64,000 bases of DNA from Jiangella alba. GTDB lineage: Bacteria; Actinomycetota; Actinomycetes; Jiangellales; Jiangellaceae. Positions 24,787 through 33,600 of this stretch are shown here, piece after piece. The stretch is from assembly GCF_900106035.1 (NCBI RefSeq), contig NZ_FNUC01000004.1, positions 1,984,001 through 2,048,000 of the forward strand, read 5' to 3'. The stretch's first letter is position 1; each line of letters begins with the position of its first letter. A program made the position numbers and the translations under genes. The notes below the pieces were generated by a model. That model did not search any database. It had not been told where the DNA came from and was given only the letters and a program-made list of their open reading frames with translations.

Positions 24787-24880
24787 TGTGACGTCCGCCG
24801 GGTGCGATGGCCCGCCCGGCTGGGAGGGCACCCACCCTACGGGCGGGCTCCGACAACGTCGGCTTCGCGCGACACGCCGG
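24787..24880 (+). repeat. 94-bp repeat unit, copy 2
   Basis: Differs from copy 1 only in GGGCTCCGAC for GGGCACCGAC and GACACGCCGG for GACGCGCCGG. Offset 144 bp. The high identity implies recent duplication or conversion. Confidence 0.85.
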
Positions 24881-24906
24881 CCCTCGCGCGACGCGCCGGG
24901 CGCCCG

Positions 24907-26220
24907 TCAGCGCAGGCGCGGGTCGTTGCCGGCGGCGGTGCTGACCTGCAGGCCGAGCGCGTCGGCGATCCGGCCCCAGTCGACGTAGGAGAAGCTGGTG
25001 GCGTCGCGGTCCGGGTCGACGCCGGGGCCGGTCTCGGGCTCGTCGTGGGTGACCAGCAGGCCCTCGCGGTAGTCGCCGACGACGCGGTTGGTGACGGCCA
25101 GTCCGTCCGAGCCGTTGACGTCGTCGACACCGTCGCCCGCGATGCGGAAGGTGCCGAGCGAGCGGTTGCGGCCCTGCGTCGAGTAGACGGCGAACCGGTC
25201 GTCGCCCTGGCTGGAGACGATGACGTAGCCGACCCGCCCGCGTGCGTAGTACACGTCCACGCCCTCGGCGTCGGCGACCAGGTTCGGCCCGCCGAGACCG
25301 GGCTGCGCCGGGTCGGCCGGCACGCACTCCTCGGTCTCCTCGTCGTACACGTCGTCGATGCCGAAGTCGGCGACCGTGTCGATCAGCCGCGGCCCGCCGG
25401 GGCCCAGCGGCAGCGGGATCCGCCACAGCCCGACGTCTTCCTGGGTCGCGTACAGCACGCCGGTGCGCTGGTCGACGGCGACGCCCTCCAGTTGCGGGGC
25501 GACGCCGGGCTCCTCGCACGGGATCCAGGTGCGGCCGCCGGGGAGCGGGAACCGGTCCGGCAGGTCCAGGTGCTCGACCTCGGTGTAGCCGACCGTGCCG
25601 TCGCGGCGCGGCGTGACGCGGGCCGTCGCGATCGTCGTCGTGCCCTCCTGCGTCACGACGGCGTAGGTCTCGCCGGTGCCGGGCTGCCAGACCGCGACGC
25701 CGTAGGCCGTCTGCTCGTCGTCGACGGCGACACGATCCGGGTTGAACAGGAACTCCTGCTCCGGCGCGGTGACCTCCCGCAGCGGCGTCATGGCGCCCGA
25801 CCCGGCCGGGTCGATGGTGAAGAAGCGCAGCTGGTCGTTGTACCGGTCCGACACCACCGCGACGTCGGCCGTGCGGCCGCCGACGCGGACGCCGTAGGCG
25901 ATGTCGACGTTGTTGTACCGCCCGTCGACGCCGTCGGCGCGCGGCGCGGGTGTCGCCGGCAGCGACTGCAGCTCGCGCGACGCCAGGTCGTACACCCGCA
26001 GCCCGCCCTCCTTCGCCGTCACGACGACGATCGAGCGGCGGGAGTCGCCCGGGTGCACCCAGATCGCCGGGTCGTCGCCCGACGCGTTCCCGCCCTCATC
26101 GTCGTCGTACAGCACCGGCGTCTCGTTGTCGGTGGTCACCGTCGCGGGCGGAGCGCCGGCGGCGGGCAGCGCGAGCGTGAGGGCGAGCGGGACGGCGGCG
26201 AGGACGGCGGATCGGCGCAT
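24907..26220 (-). CDS. Secreted beta-propeller phytase
   Basis: 437 residues. Sec signal peptide (MRRSAVLAAVPLALTLALPAAGA). DDPAIWVHPGDS near 49-60, SDRYNDQLRFF, EGVAVDQRTGVLYATQED and SSQGDDRFAVY match the six-bladed Ca2+-dependent phytases that remove phosphate from inositol hexakisphosphate outside the cell. Acidic residues for calcium are abundant. Role: phosphate scavenging from plant material. Nothing in the promoter gap resembles a clear PHO box; the gap to yaaA contains small palindromes (CGGGAG-CCTG-CTCCCG at 26224-26239 and GCAACGTTGC at 26239-26248). Confidence 0.85.
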   Translation of the reverse strand: MRRSAVLAAVPLALTLALPAAGAPPATVTTDNETPVLYDDDEGGNASGDDPAIWVHPGDSRRSIVVVTAKEGGLRVYDLASRELQSLPATPAPRADGVDGRYNNVDIAYGVRVGGRTADVAVVSDRYNDQLRFFTIDPAGSGAMTPLREVTAPEQEFLFNPDRVAVDDEQTAYGVAVWQPGTGETYAVVTQEGTTTIATARVTPRRDGTVGYTEVEHLDLPDRFPLPGGRTWIPCEEPGVAPQLEGVAVDQRTGVLYATQEDVGLWRIPLPLGPGGPRLIDTVADFGIDDVYDEETEECVPADPAQPGLGGPNLVADAEGVDVYYARGRVGYVIVSSQGDDRFAVYSTQGRNRSLGTFRIAGDGVDDVNGSDGLAVTNRVVGDYREGLLVTHDEPETGPGVDPDRDATSFSYVDWGRIADALGLQVSTAAGNDPRLR

Positions 26221-26306
26221 GACCGGGAGCCTGCTCCCGCAACGTTGCCGCCCGCGTGGCCGGCGGGCGAACGGTCGGCGAACGCTGCCGGGCCTACGCT
26301 GGAGCC

Positions 26307-27056
26307 GTGCTGATCGTGCTGCCTCCGTCGGAGACGCAGGCCCGGCCGGCCCGGGGCCGCGGCCTCGACCTCGCGCGGCTCTCGTTCCCGGAGCTGACCG
26401 AGGCCCGTGTCCGGGTGCTCGACGGCATGGTGGCGACGAGCGCGCGGCCCGACGCGATGCGGAGGCTGGAGGCGCCGGCCGGGGCGGCGGCCGAGGTGGC
26501 CCGCAACGTGGAGGTGCGGACGGCGCCCGCGGTGGCGGCGGCGCGGCTGTACCAGGGCGTGCTCTACGACGCGTTCGATCCGGCGACGTTGGAGGCGGCG
26601 GCGCTGCGCCGGGCCGGGCGCCGGGTGGTCATCGTGTCGTCGCTGCTGGGTGCGGTGCGGCTGGGCGACCGCGTGCCCGCGCACCGGCTGCCGATCTGCG
26701 CGCAGCTCGACGGCCTGGAGGAGGCGCCGGGGCTGGAGGCGTACTGGCGGGCCCGGCTCGGCCCGGTGCTGACGGCCGCCGCCGGCGCCGGGGTGGTCGT
26801 CGACCTGCGGTCGAGCAGTTACGCGCCGCTCTGGCGGCCCGGGCCGGAGCTGGCCGATCGCTGGGTGGTGCTGCGGGTGCCCGGGTCGCCGCACGGCGCG
26901 AAGGCCACCCGCGGCCGGGTTGCGCGGCTGCTGTGCGCCGAGCCCACGGCGCCCGGCGACGCGCCCGCGCTGGCCGCCGTCGTCGGCGCGGCGTTCGACG
27001 TGGACCTGCGCCCGCCCGACCGCGACCGCCGGCCCTGGGTGCTCGAGGTCAACTGA
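26307..27056 (+). CDS. yaaA: YaaA-family peroxide stress protein
   Basis: 249 residues from GTG 26307 (VLIVLPPSETQARP), which matches the conserved YaaA start LIxLPPSETK. Further blocks: LYQGVLYDAFD, VVIVSSLLGAVRLGDRVPAHRL, DLRSSSYAPLW. In Escherichia coli YaaA lowers free iron and protects against hydrogen peroxide; the fold binds DNA-like ligands. ORF extends upstream to 26256 but the motif begins here. Overlaps the convergent hydrolase gene by 8 bp. Confidence 0.85.
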   Translation: MLIVLPPSETQARPARGRGLDLARLSFPELTEARVRVLDGMVATSARPDAMRRLEAPAGAAAEVARNVEVRTAPAVAAARLYQGVLYDAFDPATLEAAALRRAGRRVVIVSSLLGAVRLGDRVPAHRLPICAQLDGLEEAPGLEAYWRARLGPVLTAAAGAGVVVDLRSSSYAPLWRPGPELADRWVVLRVPGSPHGAKATRGRVARLLCAEPTAPGDAPALAAVVGAAFDVDLRPPDRDRRPWVLEVN

Positions 27057-28002
27057 GCAGGAACGTGCGCAGCGCGGCGCCGCGGCGCTCGTCCTCGGCG
27101 TCCTGGCCCGGGTACTCGGCGTGCCCGGCGGGCAGCACGACGAGCTCCTTCTCGCCCGGGATCGCGTTGTGGACGGCGAACTGGCCGGGCGGCGGGACGG
27201 ACGGATCCCACAGCGCCGGTACGACCAGCATCGGGATGCGCAGCCGCCGCGCCGCCGTCGCCGCGTCGAAGTAGCGCAGCACCTCGCGCACCTCCGGATG
27301 CCGGGCGACGTGCAGCCGGACCGCCTCGCCGCTGCCGGTGCACGGCATGGTGAGGCGCAGGTCGTGGTGGCCGAAGCTGGGCACCGTCAGCGCGCCGCGG
27401 TCGAACCGTTCGTCCCACGGCAGCGCCAGCGCGCCGATGCCGCCACCGAAACTGCCCCCGGCGTACGCGACCCGCGACGGCGGCGACGGCAGCAGCGCGA
27501 GCAGCGCCGACGCCGCGCACCAGACGTCGGCGACGCAGCCGCCGTGCACGTAGGTCGCGGCCGACTCGATGCCGTGCAGCACGTGCTCGCCGCTGACGGA
27601 CGGGATGCCCGGGACCAGCCCGCGCTCCGGCAGTCCGCGCGACGCGGCGAACAGGACGGCGGTGCCGGGGAGGTCGAGGCCAGGATCGGGCTGCGCGCGG
27701 CCGCCGTACCCGTGCCCGACGACGACGGCGCGCTCCACGTCGCCGGGCGGCAGCCACAGCCAGCCGCCCAGCCGCACTCCGTCCAGCGAGGTGAACTCGA
27801 CGTCGTGCCAGCCGGGCTCGGCAGCCGGGCGGACGACCGGCGCGGTGTCGACCGCCAATGCACGCGCGTACAACGACGTCCAGAACTCGGCGAACCCGGG
27901 CGGCTCGTCCGGCGCGCCGACCGCGAGCAGCGCGTCGAGGTCGTAGCCGTAGGTCGCGTCGAAGGCGTCCGGACCGAACCAGTCGTCATAGGGCAGCGTC
28001 AC
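27049..28002 (-). CDS. Acetylxylan-esterase/cephalosporin-C-deacetylase-like hydrolase
   Basis: 317 residues from GTG at 28002. AXE1-type layout: FAEFWTSLYARAL N-terminal helix, HDVEFTSLDGVRLGGWLWLP, VVVGHGYGGRAQPD oxyanion region, nucleophile elbow YAGGSFGGGIGALALPW (Ser), catalytic Asp in PALWDPSVPPPGQFA and His in PAGHAEYPGQ. It deacetylates sugars or related esters, probably in the cytoplasm since no signal peptide is seen. Next to a small membrane protein gene on the same strand (11-bp gap). Confidence 0.85.
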   Translation of the reverse strand: MTLPYDDWFGPDAFDATYGYDLDALLAVGAPDEPPGFAEFWTSLYARALAVDTAPVVRPAAEPGWHDVEFTSLDGVRLGGWLWLPPGDVERAVVVGHGYGGRAQPDPGLDLPGTAVLFAASRGLPERGLVPGIPSVSGEHVLHGIESAATYVHGGCVADVWCAASALLALLPSPPSRVAYAGGSFGGGIGALALPWDERFDRGALTVPSFGHHDLRLTMPCTGSGEAVRLHVARHPEVREVLRYFDAATAARRLRIPMLVVPALWDPSVPPPGQFAVHNAIPGEKELVVLPAGHAEYPGQDAEDERRGAALRTFLLS

Positions 28003-28013
28003 GATCCGCGACG

Positions 28014-28481
28014 TTAGCGAACGCCGCGCTCGCGGAACCACACGGCCAGGACGGCGGTGAGGCCGGGCAGGGCGAGCAGCACCAGGATCGTGCTGCCCAG
28101 CCAGAGCGGGACGTACTGCTCGTAGGGGTCGCCGCCGGCGCCGGCGATGGTGGCGAGCGTGCTCATGCCCAGCACGAACATCGTGGTGACGGTGGCCCGT
28201 ACGGCGCGGTCGCGCCGCACCGCCCACAGCGAGACCAGCCATCCGGCCAGCCCCAGCACGCCGACGATCAACAGGGCGACGACGATCGCGTTGCGGTCCT
28301 TGGTCACCTCGCTCGCGTCCCACTGGGGGTAGGCGGACTCGACGTTTCCCTCGACCGAGCCGAACACCCACAGGTCGAGCAGCGGCAGCAGCAGGCACAC
28401 CACCTGCAGGCCGACGCCGATCTGCAGCGCCTGCACCGTGCTCCTCCAGCGGCTCGTGCGCACCTCGTTCCCCACCGACAT
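28014..28481 (-). CDS. Small membrane protein, four TM helices
   Basis: 155 residues from ATG at 28481 (MSVGNEVRTSRWRSTVQALQ). Helices at about 18-40, 68-90, 97-118 and 128-148. The loop after helix 1 is acidic (VEGNVESAYPQWDASEV). I do not recognise the family. It is divergent from a TetR gene, and the gap has two CTTACGG/CCGTAAG sites, so it and the downstream esterase may be the repressor's targets. Confidence 0.7.
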   Translation of the reverse strand: MSVGNEVRTSRWRSTVQALQIGVGLQVVCLLLPLLDLWVFGSVEGNVESAYPQWDASEVTKDRNAIVVALLIVGVLGLAGWLVSLWAVRRDRAVRATVTTMFVLGMSTLATIAGAGGDPYEQYVPLWLGSTILVLLALPGLTAVLAVWFRERGVR

Positions 28482-28497
28482 GGCCGATCTCCGATCT

Positions 28498-28542
28498 CTT
28501 ACGGTGTATGACTTGCTGACGATGCTAGTCTTACGCCGTAAG
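28498..28542. promoter_or_regulatory. Two TetR-type operator sites
   Basis: CTTACGCCGTAAG (28530-28542) is a perfect 6-bp-arm palindrome; CTTACGGTGTA (28498-28508) is a one-sided copy 32 bp upstream. They lie between the divergent TetR and membrane-protein genes. Confidence 0.6.
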
Positions 28543-28561
28543 TGATGCAAGGAGGGCAGCC

Positions 28562-29203
28562 GTGGGCCGGTCGCGAGTGCAGGGCAAGCACGCGGGCCTG
28601 ACCAGAGACCAGGTGCTCCGAGCCGCCGTCCGGCTGGCCGACCGCGACGGCGTCGAGGCGCTGTCCATGCGCAAGCTGGCCCGCGAGCTCGACGTCGAGG
28701 CGATGACGCTCTACCACCACGTCCGCAACAAGCAGGGCCTCGAGGACGCCATCGTCGAGTACGTGCTGGCCGAGTCGCTGCGCCCGCCGCCTGAGCCGGC
28801 CGGCTGGCAGGAGGTCGTCGCCGGGCACGCCGCCGACCTGCACAGGGGCCTCACCCAGCATCCCGGCGCCGTGCTGCTGTTCGCGACGCGGACCGCGGTC
28901 ACGCCGCGGACGCTGGCCATCCTGGAGCAGTCGCTGCGCGTGCTCCGCGACGCCGGGTTCGCCCCGCGGACGGCGCTGCACCTCATCTACGCGGTCGCGG
29001 GCGCCGTCGTCGGCCAGCACCTCGCCTACGCCGGCGAACAGGCGCAGCCGGCCGTCGACGCCCCTGCCGTCGGCGACGACCACCCCGTCCTCGCCGCCGC
29101 GCTCGCCGACGGCCCCGTCACGATGGAATCGCGCCTCGACTTCACCCTGACCACCCTGATCGCGGGCTTCGAGGCCCTGCGTCAGGGCGGCGGGTCGCGG
29201 TAG
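28562..29203 (+). CDS. TetR-family repressor (TetR_C type)
   Basis: 213 residues from GTG 28562, preceded by AAGGAGGG (28549-28556). HTH GVEALSMRKLARELDVEAMTLYHHVRNKQGLEDAIVEYV at about 25-70; the MRKLA...MTLYHHV form is the class that includes the tetracycline repressor C-terminal domain. C-terminal DFTLTTLIAGFEAL fits. Divergent from the membrane protein gene and overlapping the convergent sulfatase gene by 22 bp. Confidence 0.88.
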   Translation: MGRSRVQGKHAGLTRDQVLRAAVRLADRDGVEALSMRKLARELDVEAMTLYHHVRNKQGLEDAIVEYVLAESLRPPPEPAGWQEVVAGHAADLHRGLTQHPGAVLLFATRTAVTPRTLAILEQSLRVLRDAGFAPRTALHLIYAVAGAVVGQHLAYAGEQAQPAVDAPAVGDDHPVLAAALADGPVTMESRLDFTLTTLIAGFEALRQGGGSR

Positions 29204-30675
29204 GCGGCGTCCAGCTGCTTGCGGGCCTCGAACGGGTGGAACGCCTCCTCGCCGGGACGGCCGACCGGCCGCAGCTGGCCCCGTCCGGTCACCGCCTGCA
29301 CCCGGCCGTCGCGGCGAGGATCGGCGTAGCGGTCGAACCACCGTTCGAGCAGCGTCCGCAGTTCGGCGGCCCGGGCCCGGCGGTCCGGCTCGCCGCGGTC
29401 CAGCACGCGCTCGTCGGCGAGCAGATTGATCCGCTCGTCAGGGTCGCGCACGAGGTCGTACAGCTCGTGCGGCCCGTACGGGTAGCGGTGGACGTACTTG
29501 GTGTTGCGGGTGCGGATCATCCGGGTCGGGCCGAACTCGTCGTACACGACGACGGGCCGGTCGGCGCCCGCGGGCCGGCCGGTCAGCTCGGCGGCGAAGC
29601 TGTGCCCCGGCAGCCCGGACGGCATCCGCTCGGCCAGCCTGGCGACCTCCAGCAGCGTCGGCAGCAGGTCGTACCCGCTGAGCATGGCGTCGACCTCGCC
29701 CACCGGGACGCGGCCGGGCATCGACGCGATCATCGGCACCTTCACCGACGAGTCGTACATGTTCTGCGGGAACGTCGCGTTGCCCTTGCCCCAGATGCCG
29801 TGGTGGCCGCAGTTGAAGCCGTTGTCGCTGGTGACGAGCAGCAGCGTGCGCTCCTCCAGGCCCAGCGCGCGCAGCTCGGCGACGATCCGGCCGACGCCTT
29901 GGTCGAGGGCGGTGACGGCGGCGAAGTAGCCCTGCAGGTGGTCGCGGACGGTGACGGGGCCGCGCGCGGGGTCGGCGTTCTGCTCGGTGTTGTCCAGCTC
30001 GATCGGATGCTGCTCGATCCACGGGTGCCGGGTCTCCTGCGGGCAGCTCTCGAAGGCGCAGTCCGCGTAGGAGTCGACGAGGTCGGGCGGGTGCTGGTCG
30101 ACCCACGGGCTGTGCGGCGCGGTGTAGTTCACGTTGAGCAGGAACGGCGACCCGTCGCCCGCCCGCGCGCGGAGGAAGCCGGTGGCGTCGTCGGTGATGA
30201 CGTCGGTGAGGTAGCCCTCCGTGTCGACCCGGCGCCCGTCGCGGTACATGACGGCGTCGTGGTAGCGGCCGCCGCCGCTGGGGTGGACGAACCAGTGCTG
30301 GTAGCCCTGCTGCGGGACGGGGCTGTCGCCGAGGTGCCACTTGCCGCTGATGCCGCATGTGTACCCGGCGTCGGCGAGCAGCCGCGGATAGCTGGTCAGA
30401 CCGTCCAGGTAGCCGATGCCCGGCTCGTCGTGGCCGTTGCCGCCGCGGATCCAGTCGTGCACGCCGTGCGCGGACGGGATGCGGCCGGTCAGCAGCGAGG
30501 CTCGGGACGGCGAGCAGACCGGCGACGTGCAGTAGAACTCGGTGAACCGGGTGCCGCCGCGGGCGAGCGCGTCGATGTGCGGCGTGCGGATCTCGGCGTT
30601 CCCGTAACAGCCCACCGCCCAGATCGCCAGGTCGTCGGCCGTGACGACGACGAGGTTCGGCCGGTCGCCGCTCAT
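29182..30675 (-). CDS. Sulfatase (formylglycine-dependent)
   Basis: 497 residues. Metal-binding DD at 13-14 (VTADD), formylglycine motif CSPSRASLLTGR with Cys54, GKWHLGDSP, and TSDNGFNCGHHG. Type I sulfatase that cleaves sulfate esters, often of carbohydrates. It needs a formylglycine-generating enzyme, which is not in the window. No signal peptide is seen, so it is cytoplasmic or exported otherwise. Start ATG overlaps the stop of the upstream lamin-tail phosphoesterase gene by 4 bp, an operon. Confidence 0.88.
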   Translation of the reverse strand: MSGDRPNLVVVTADDLAIWAVGCYGNAEIRTPHIDALARGGTRFTEFYCTSPVCSPSRASLLTGRIPSAHGVHDWIRGGNGHDEPGIGYLDGLTSYPRLLADAGYTCGISGKWHLGDSPVPQQGYQHWFVHPSGGGRYHDAVMYRDGRRVDTEGYLTDVITDDATGFLRARAGDGSPFLLNVNYTAPHSPWVDQHPPDLVDSYADCAFESCPQETRHPWIEQHPIELDNTEQNADPARGPVTVRDHLQGYFAAVTALDQGVGRIVAELRALGLEERTLLLVTSDNGFNCGHHGIWGKGNATFPQNMYDSSVKVPMIASMPGRVPVGEVDAMLSGYDLLPTLLEVARLAERMPSGLPGHSFAAELTGRPAGADRPVVVYDEFGPTRMIRTRNTKYVHRYPYGPHELYDLVRDPDERINLLADERVLDRGEPDRRARAAELRTLLERWFDRYADPRRDGRVQAVTGRGQLRPVGRPGEEAFHPFEARKQLDAAYRDPPP

Positions 30676-33600
30676 CGGCCGGCCGTCGCGAAGTTGGACA
30701 GCGGCGACCGCGCCGACCGGCCGGCGGCGTCGGCCGCCTCGGCGAACCACACGTACCGGCGTCCGGCGGCCAGCCCGGCCCAGGCCAGCTCGGCCGTCGC
30801 GCCGTCGACGGCGGGCACCGTGCCCAGCCCGTCCAGCGACGCCAGCGCGAACCCGGTGGTCTCGACCCGCTTGTCGTAGACGTCGCCGATGTCGGCGGGG
30901 ACGACGAACTCGTCCGCCTCGTCGCCGTAGGGGCCGGCCACGTAGTACTCGCCGGCGTTGTGCTCGTCGCGCGACGGCGAGTACGTGTTGACCGACATCG
31001 TCTTGCTGTCGAGGTCGAACTGCAGCAGCCGCAGGAAGCCGGTGTCCTGCAGCCCGTCTGCCTGGTAGCCCTGGTAGTTGGTCAGCAACTCGGTCACGAC
31101 GCGGCCGTCGTCCTCGTGCCTGACGGCCTGGGCCACGCCGTTGACGTGGCCGCTGAGCACGAGGAACACGTTGTCGTACGGACGCACCACCTGCTGCCAG
31201 ATCCGCTCGCCCAGCGACGTCCAGCGGTCGTTCTCCGGCGTGGTGGGTACGGCGTCGCGGTTGAGGTACTCGTGCGTCGTGACGATCACGTTGTGCTCCG
31301 GGTGGGCGGCGACGACGGACGCGGCCCAGTCCAGCGTCTCGTCGCGGTCCGGGTACGCCACGAAGCCGATGTTGAGCACGAGGAACGGCGCGCCGTCGAT
31401 CTCCAGCGTGTCGTAGTGGCTGACGTTGTCGCCGGGCCGCCAGGAGCCGCCGTACCACGGGCTGCCGGCGAACCGTTCCGGCGGGAAGTACTCGTTGAAC
31501 AGGCCGGAGTCGCGGCCCCACTTGTTGTCGTGGTTGCCCGGCAGGATGCCGTACGGCATGCCGGCATCCTCCAGCACGCCCATGAGGTCCGACGCGAACC
31601 CCCACTCGTCGCGGGCCCGGCCTTCCAGGTGCGTGCCCCACATCCAGTTCTGCACGATGTCGCCGACGTGCGCGGTGTACTCGATCTTGCGCGCCTCGGC
31701 GTTGCGCACCAGCCAGGACACCTGGTCGGCGTGGACGTCGCGGAACTGCTCGGTGAGCTGCTGCGGGTCAGGCAGCACGCCGATGGCGAAGTCGTAGTCG
31801 GCCGGGTCCTCGAAGGAGCGGTCGGCGGCGCCGGTGAACGCGGGCCGGGTCGCCGGGCCGTCCTGGACGAGGACGCTGACGCGGCGGCCGCGGACCGCCG
31901 TCGCGGCGTCGACCGTGCCGGTCAGGGTGACCGACCCGGTGCCGGCGTCCAGCAGCTCCCAGGCGCCCGACAGGTGGTTCCAGACGTAGAGCTGCAGCTC
32001 GCTGGCGCCGGTCGACCGGCCGGTCCACACGACGTCGAACGTGGCGGGCGCGTCGTCGGCGACCGTCAGCTCGAACCGCTGGTACGGGAAGCCCTCGGTC
32101 GCCTCGGTGACCAGCGGCTCGGTGTCCTCTCCGCGGACGAGGCCGGCGGCGCGGTGCCGCTCCTCGCCGGGCAGCGTCCGCTCCGACGGCGGCGCCGCCG
32201 GGCTGACGCCGGTGAACACGGCGGCGGCGTTCTCGAGCACGGGCAGCCGCGGGCCGCCGCGGAACGTCAGATCGGCGGAGTCGCCGGCGGTGTGCCCGGC
32301 CCGCGCCGACAGGACGGCGTCGCCGGCCACGTCGTCCGCCCCGTCGGACGGCGTCAGCGGCGCCGGCGGCAGCGGCCGCGGCGACGGGGCGACATCGGCG
32401 GGTTCCAGCTCCTCGGCCGGGATGTCCGCCGGGTCGTGCAGGTCGGCGGGGATCGCGCCGGGCGACGCCGGCGCCCGGACGAAGTCGGCGACGTTGTCGC
32501 CGGTGTCCCGCAACCGCTGGTGCGTCTCGCCGGACGCGAGGTCGAGGAACGGCACCAGCGAGACGCCGTCGGTGCACGGGCTGTAGAGCGCGAAGTACGC
32601 GCCGGCGCGGTCGACCAGGCGTCCGTCCGCGTCGTGCACGGAGAACCCGTAGCCGTCCTCGTCCGGCGGCGTGGCGGTGAGCGGGACGACGTGCGTGCCG
32701 CCCGGCGTGAGCGCGACGCCGTCGAGGACCGTCACGGGTTCCAGCGCCCGGCGCCCGTTCGCCAGGCAGCGGTCGACGGTCCAGCCGGTGAGGTCGGCGG
32801 GCTGGTCGCCGTCGTTGACCAGCTCGACGAACGGGGCGGCGGGGTCGTGCGAGAACTCGCTGACGCGGATGCCGTCGGCCCGGTTCTCTTCCGGGCCGGG
32901 GGCCGTGACGGCGAAGTCGGCGGCGTTGTCGCCGGTGTCCGCGACGCGCCGGTAGGTCTGGCCGGACCGGTAGTCCAGCCGGTCCGGCAGCGCCGTGCCC
33001 TGCGTGCAGGCGCTGTCGACGGCCGGCTCGTGGACGGCGTCGGACTCGTACACGCCGACGGCGTCGACCACCGTGCCCGCGGCGTCTTCCACCAGCACGC
33101 CGAACCCGTCCTCGGCCAGCGCCGGGTCCGCGTACCGCAGGACGGCGCCGTCGTCCGGCACGTTCGCGGACGCGTGCGCCACCAGCAGCCGCTCGCCGGG
33201 CGGCAGCGTCGTCCCGGGCGGGACCTGCGCGAGCACCCCCGCGGTCTGCCGCGCCCCGAGCGTCGTGCACACCGAGAGCCGCCAGCCGCCGACGTCGACG
33301 GCGTCGTCCCCGGTGTTGGTCAGCGTCACGAACTCGTCGGCGTCGCCGCCGGGGCCGCCGTTCGCCAGCTCGCCGACCAGCACCTCGCCGCGCCGGACGC
33401 CGGGGTCCGGCCGCTCGGCGTTGGCGGCGCCCGGCGTGCGCGCGGCCCGGACGAAGTCGGCGCCGACGTCGCCGGTGGCGCTCACCCGCTGGTAGGACTG
33501 GCCGCGGGCGAAGTCCAGGGTGCTCGGCACCGGCGGGCCGCAGATGCTGTCGCGCGACGCCGGCGACACCGCGATCCGGTCGACCAGCCGCGCGTCGCCG

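Larger units (their letters stand above)
24565..24906. repeat. Repeat-filled intergenic region
   Basis: 342 bp with no credible gene. It holds two 94-bp direct repeats (24643-24736 and 24787-24880) with only two mismatches, plus shorter echoes of TGCTGGGTG. Each 94-bp unit contains the GC-rich core GCCCGCCCGGCTGGGAGGGC followed by CGGGCGGGC, able to fold into a stem. Open frames through it (both strands) encode only repeats such as HPPYGRAP. It lies between convergent genes. Confidence 0.8.

Noticed and set aside
23965-24831. A 288-codon minus-strand frame through the repeat region
   Set aside because: It is opposite the NUDIX gene and translates the 94-bp repeats as PSQPGGPSHPADV units; no RBS or family match.
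24565-24906. CRISPR-like array
   Set aside because: Only two long copies, no regular short spacers and no cas genes; repeats are 94 bp with a 50-bp gap.
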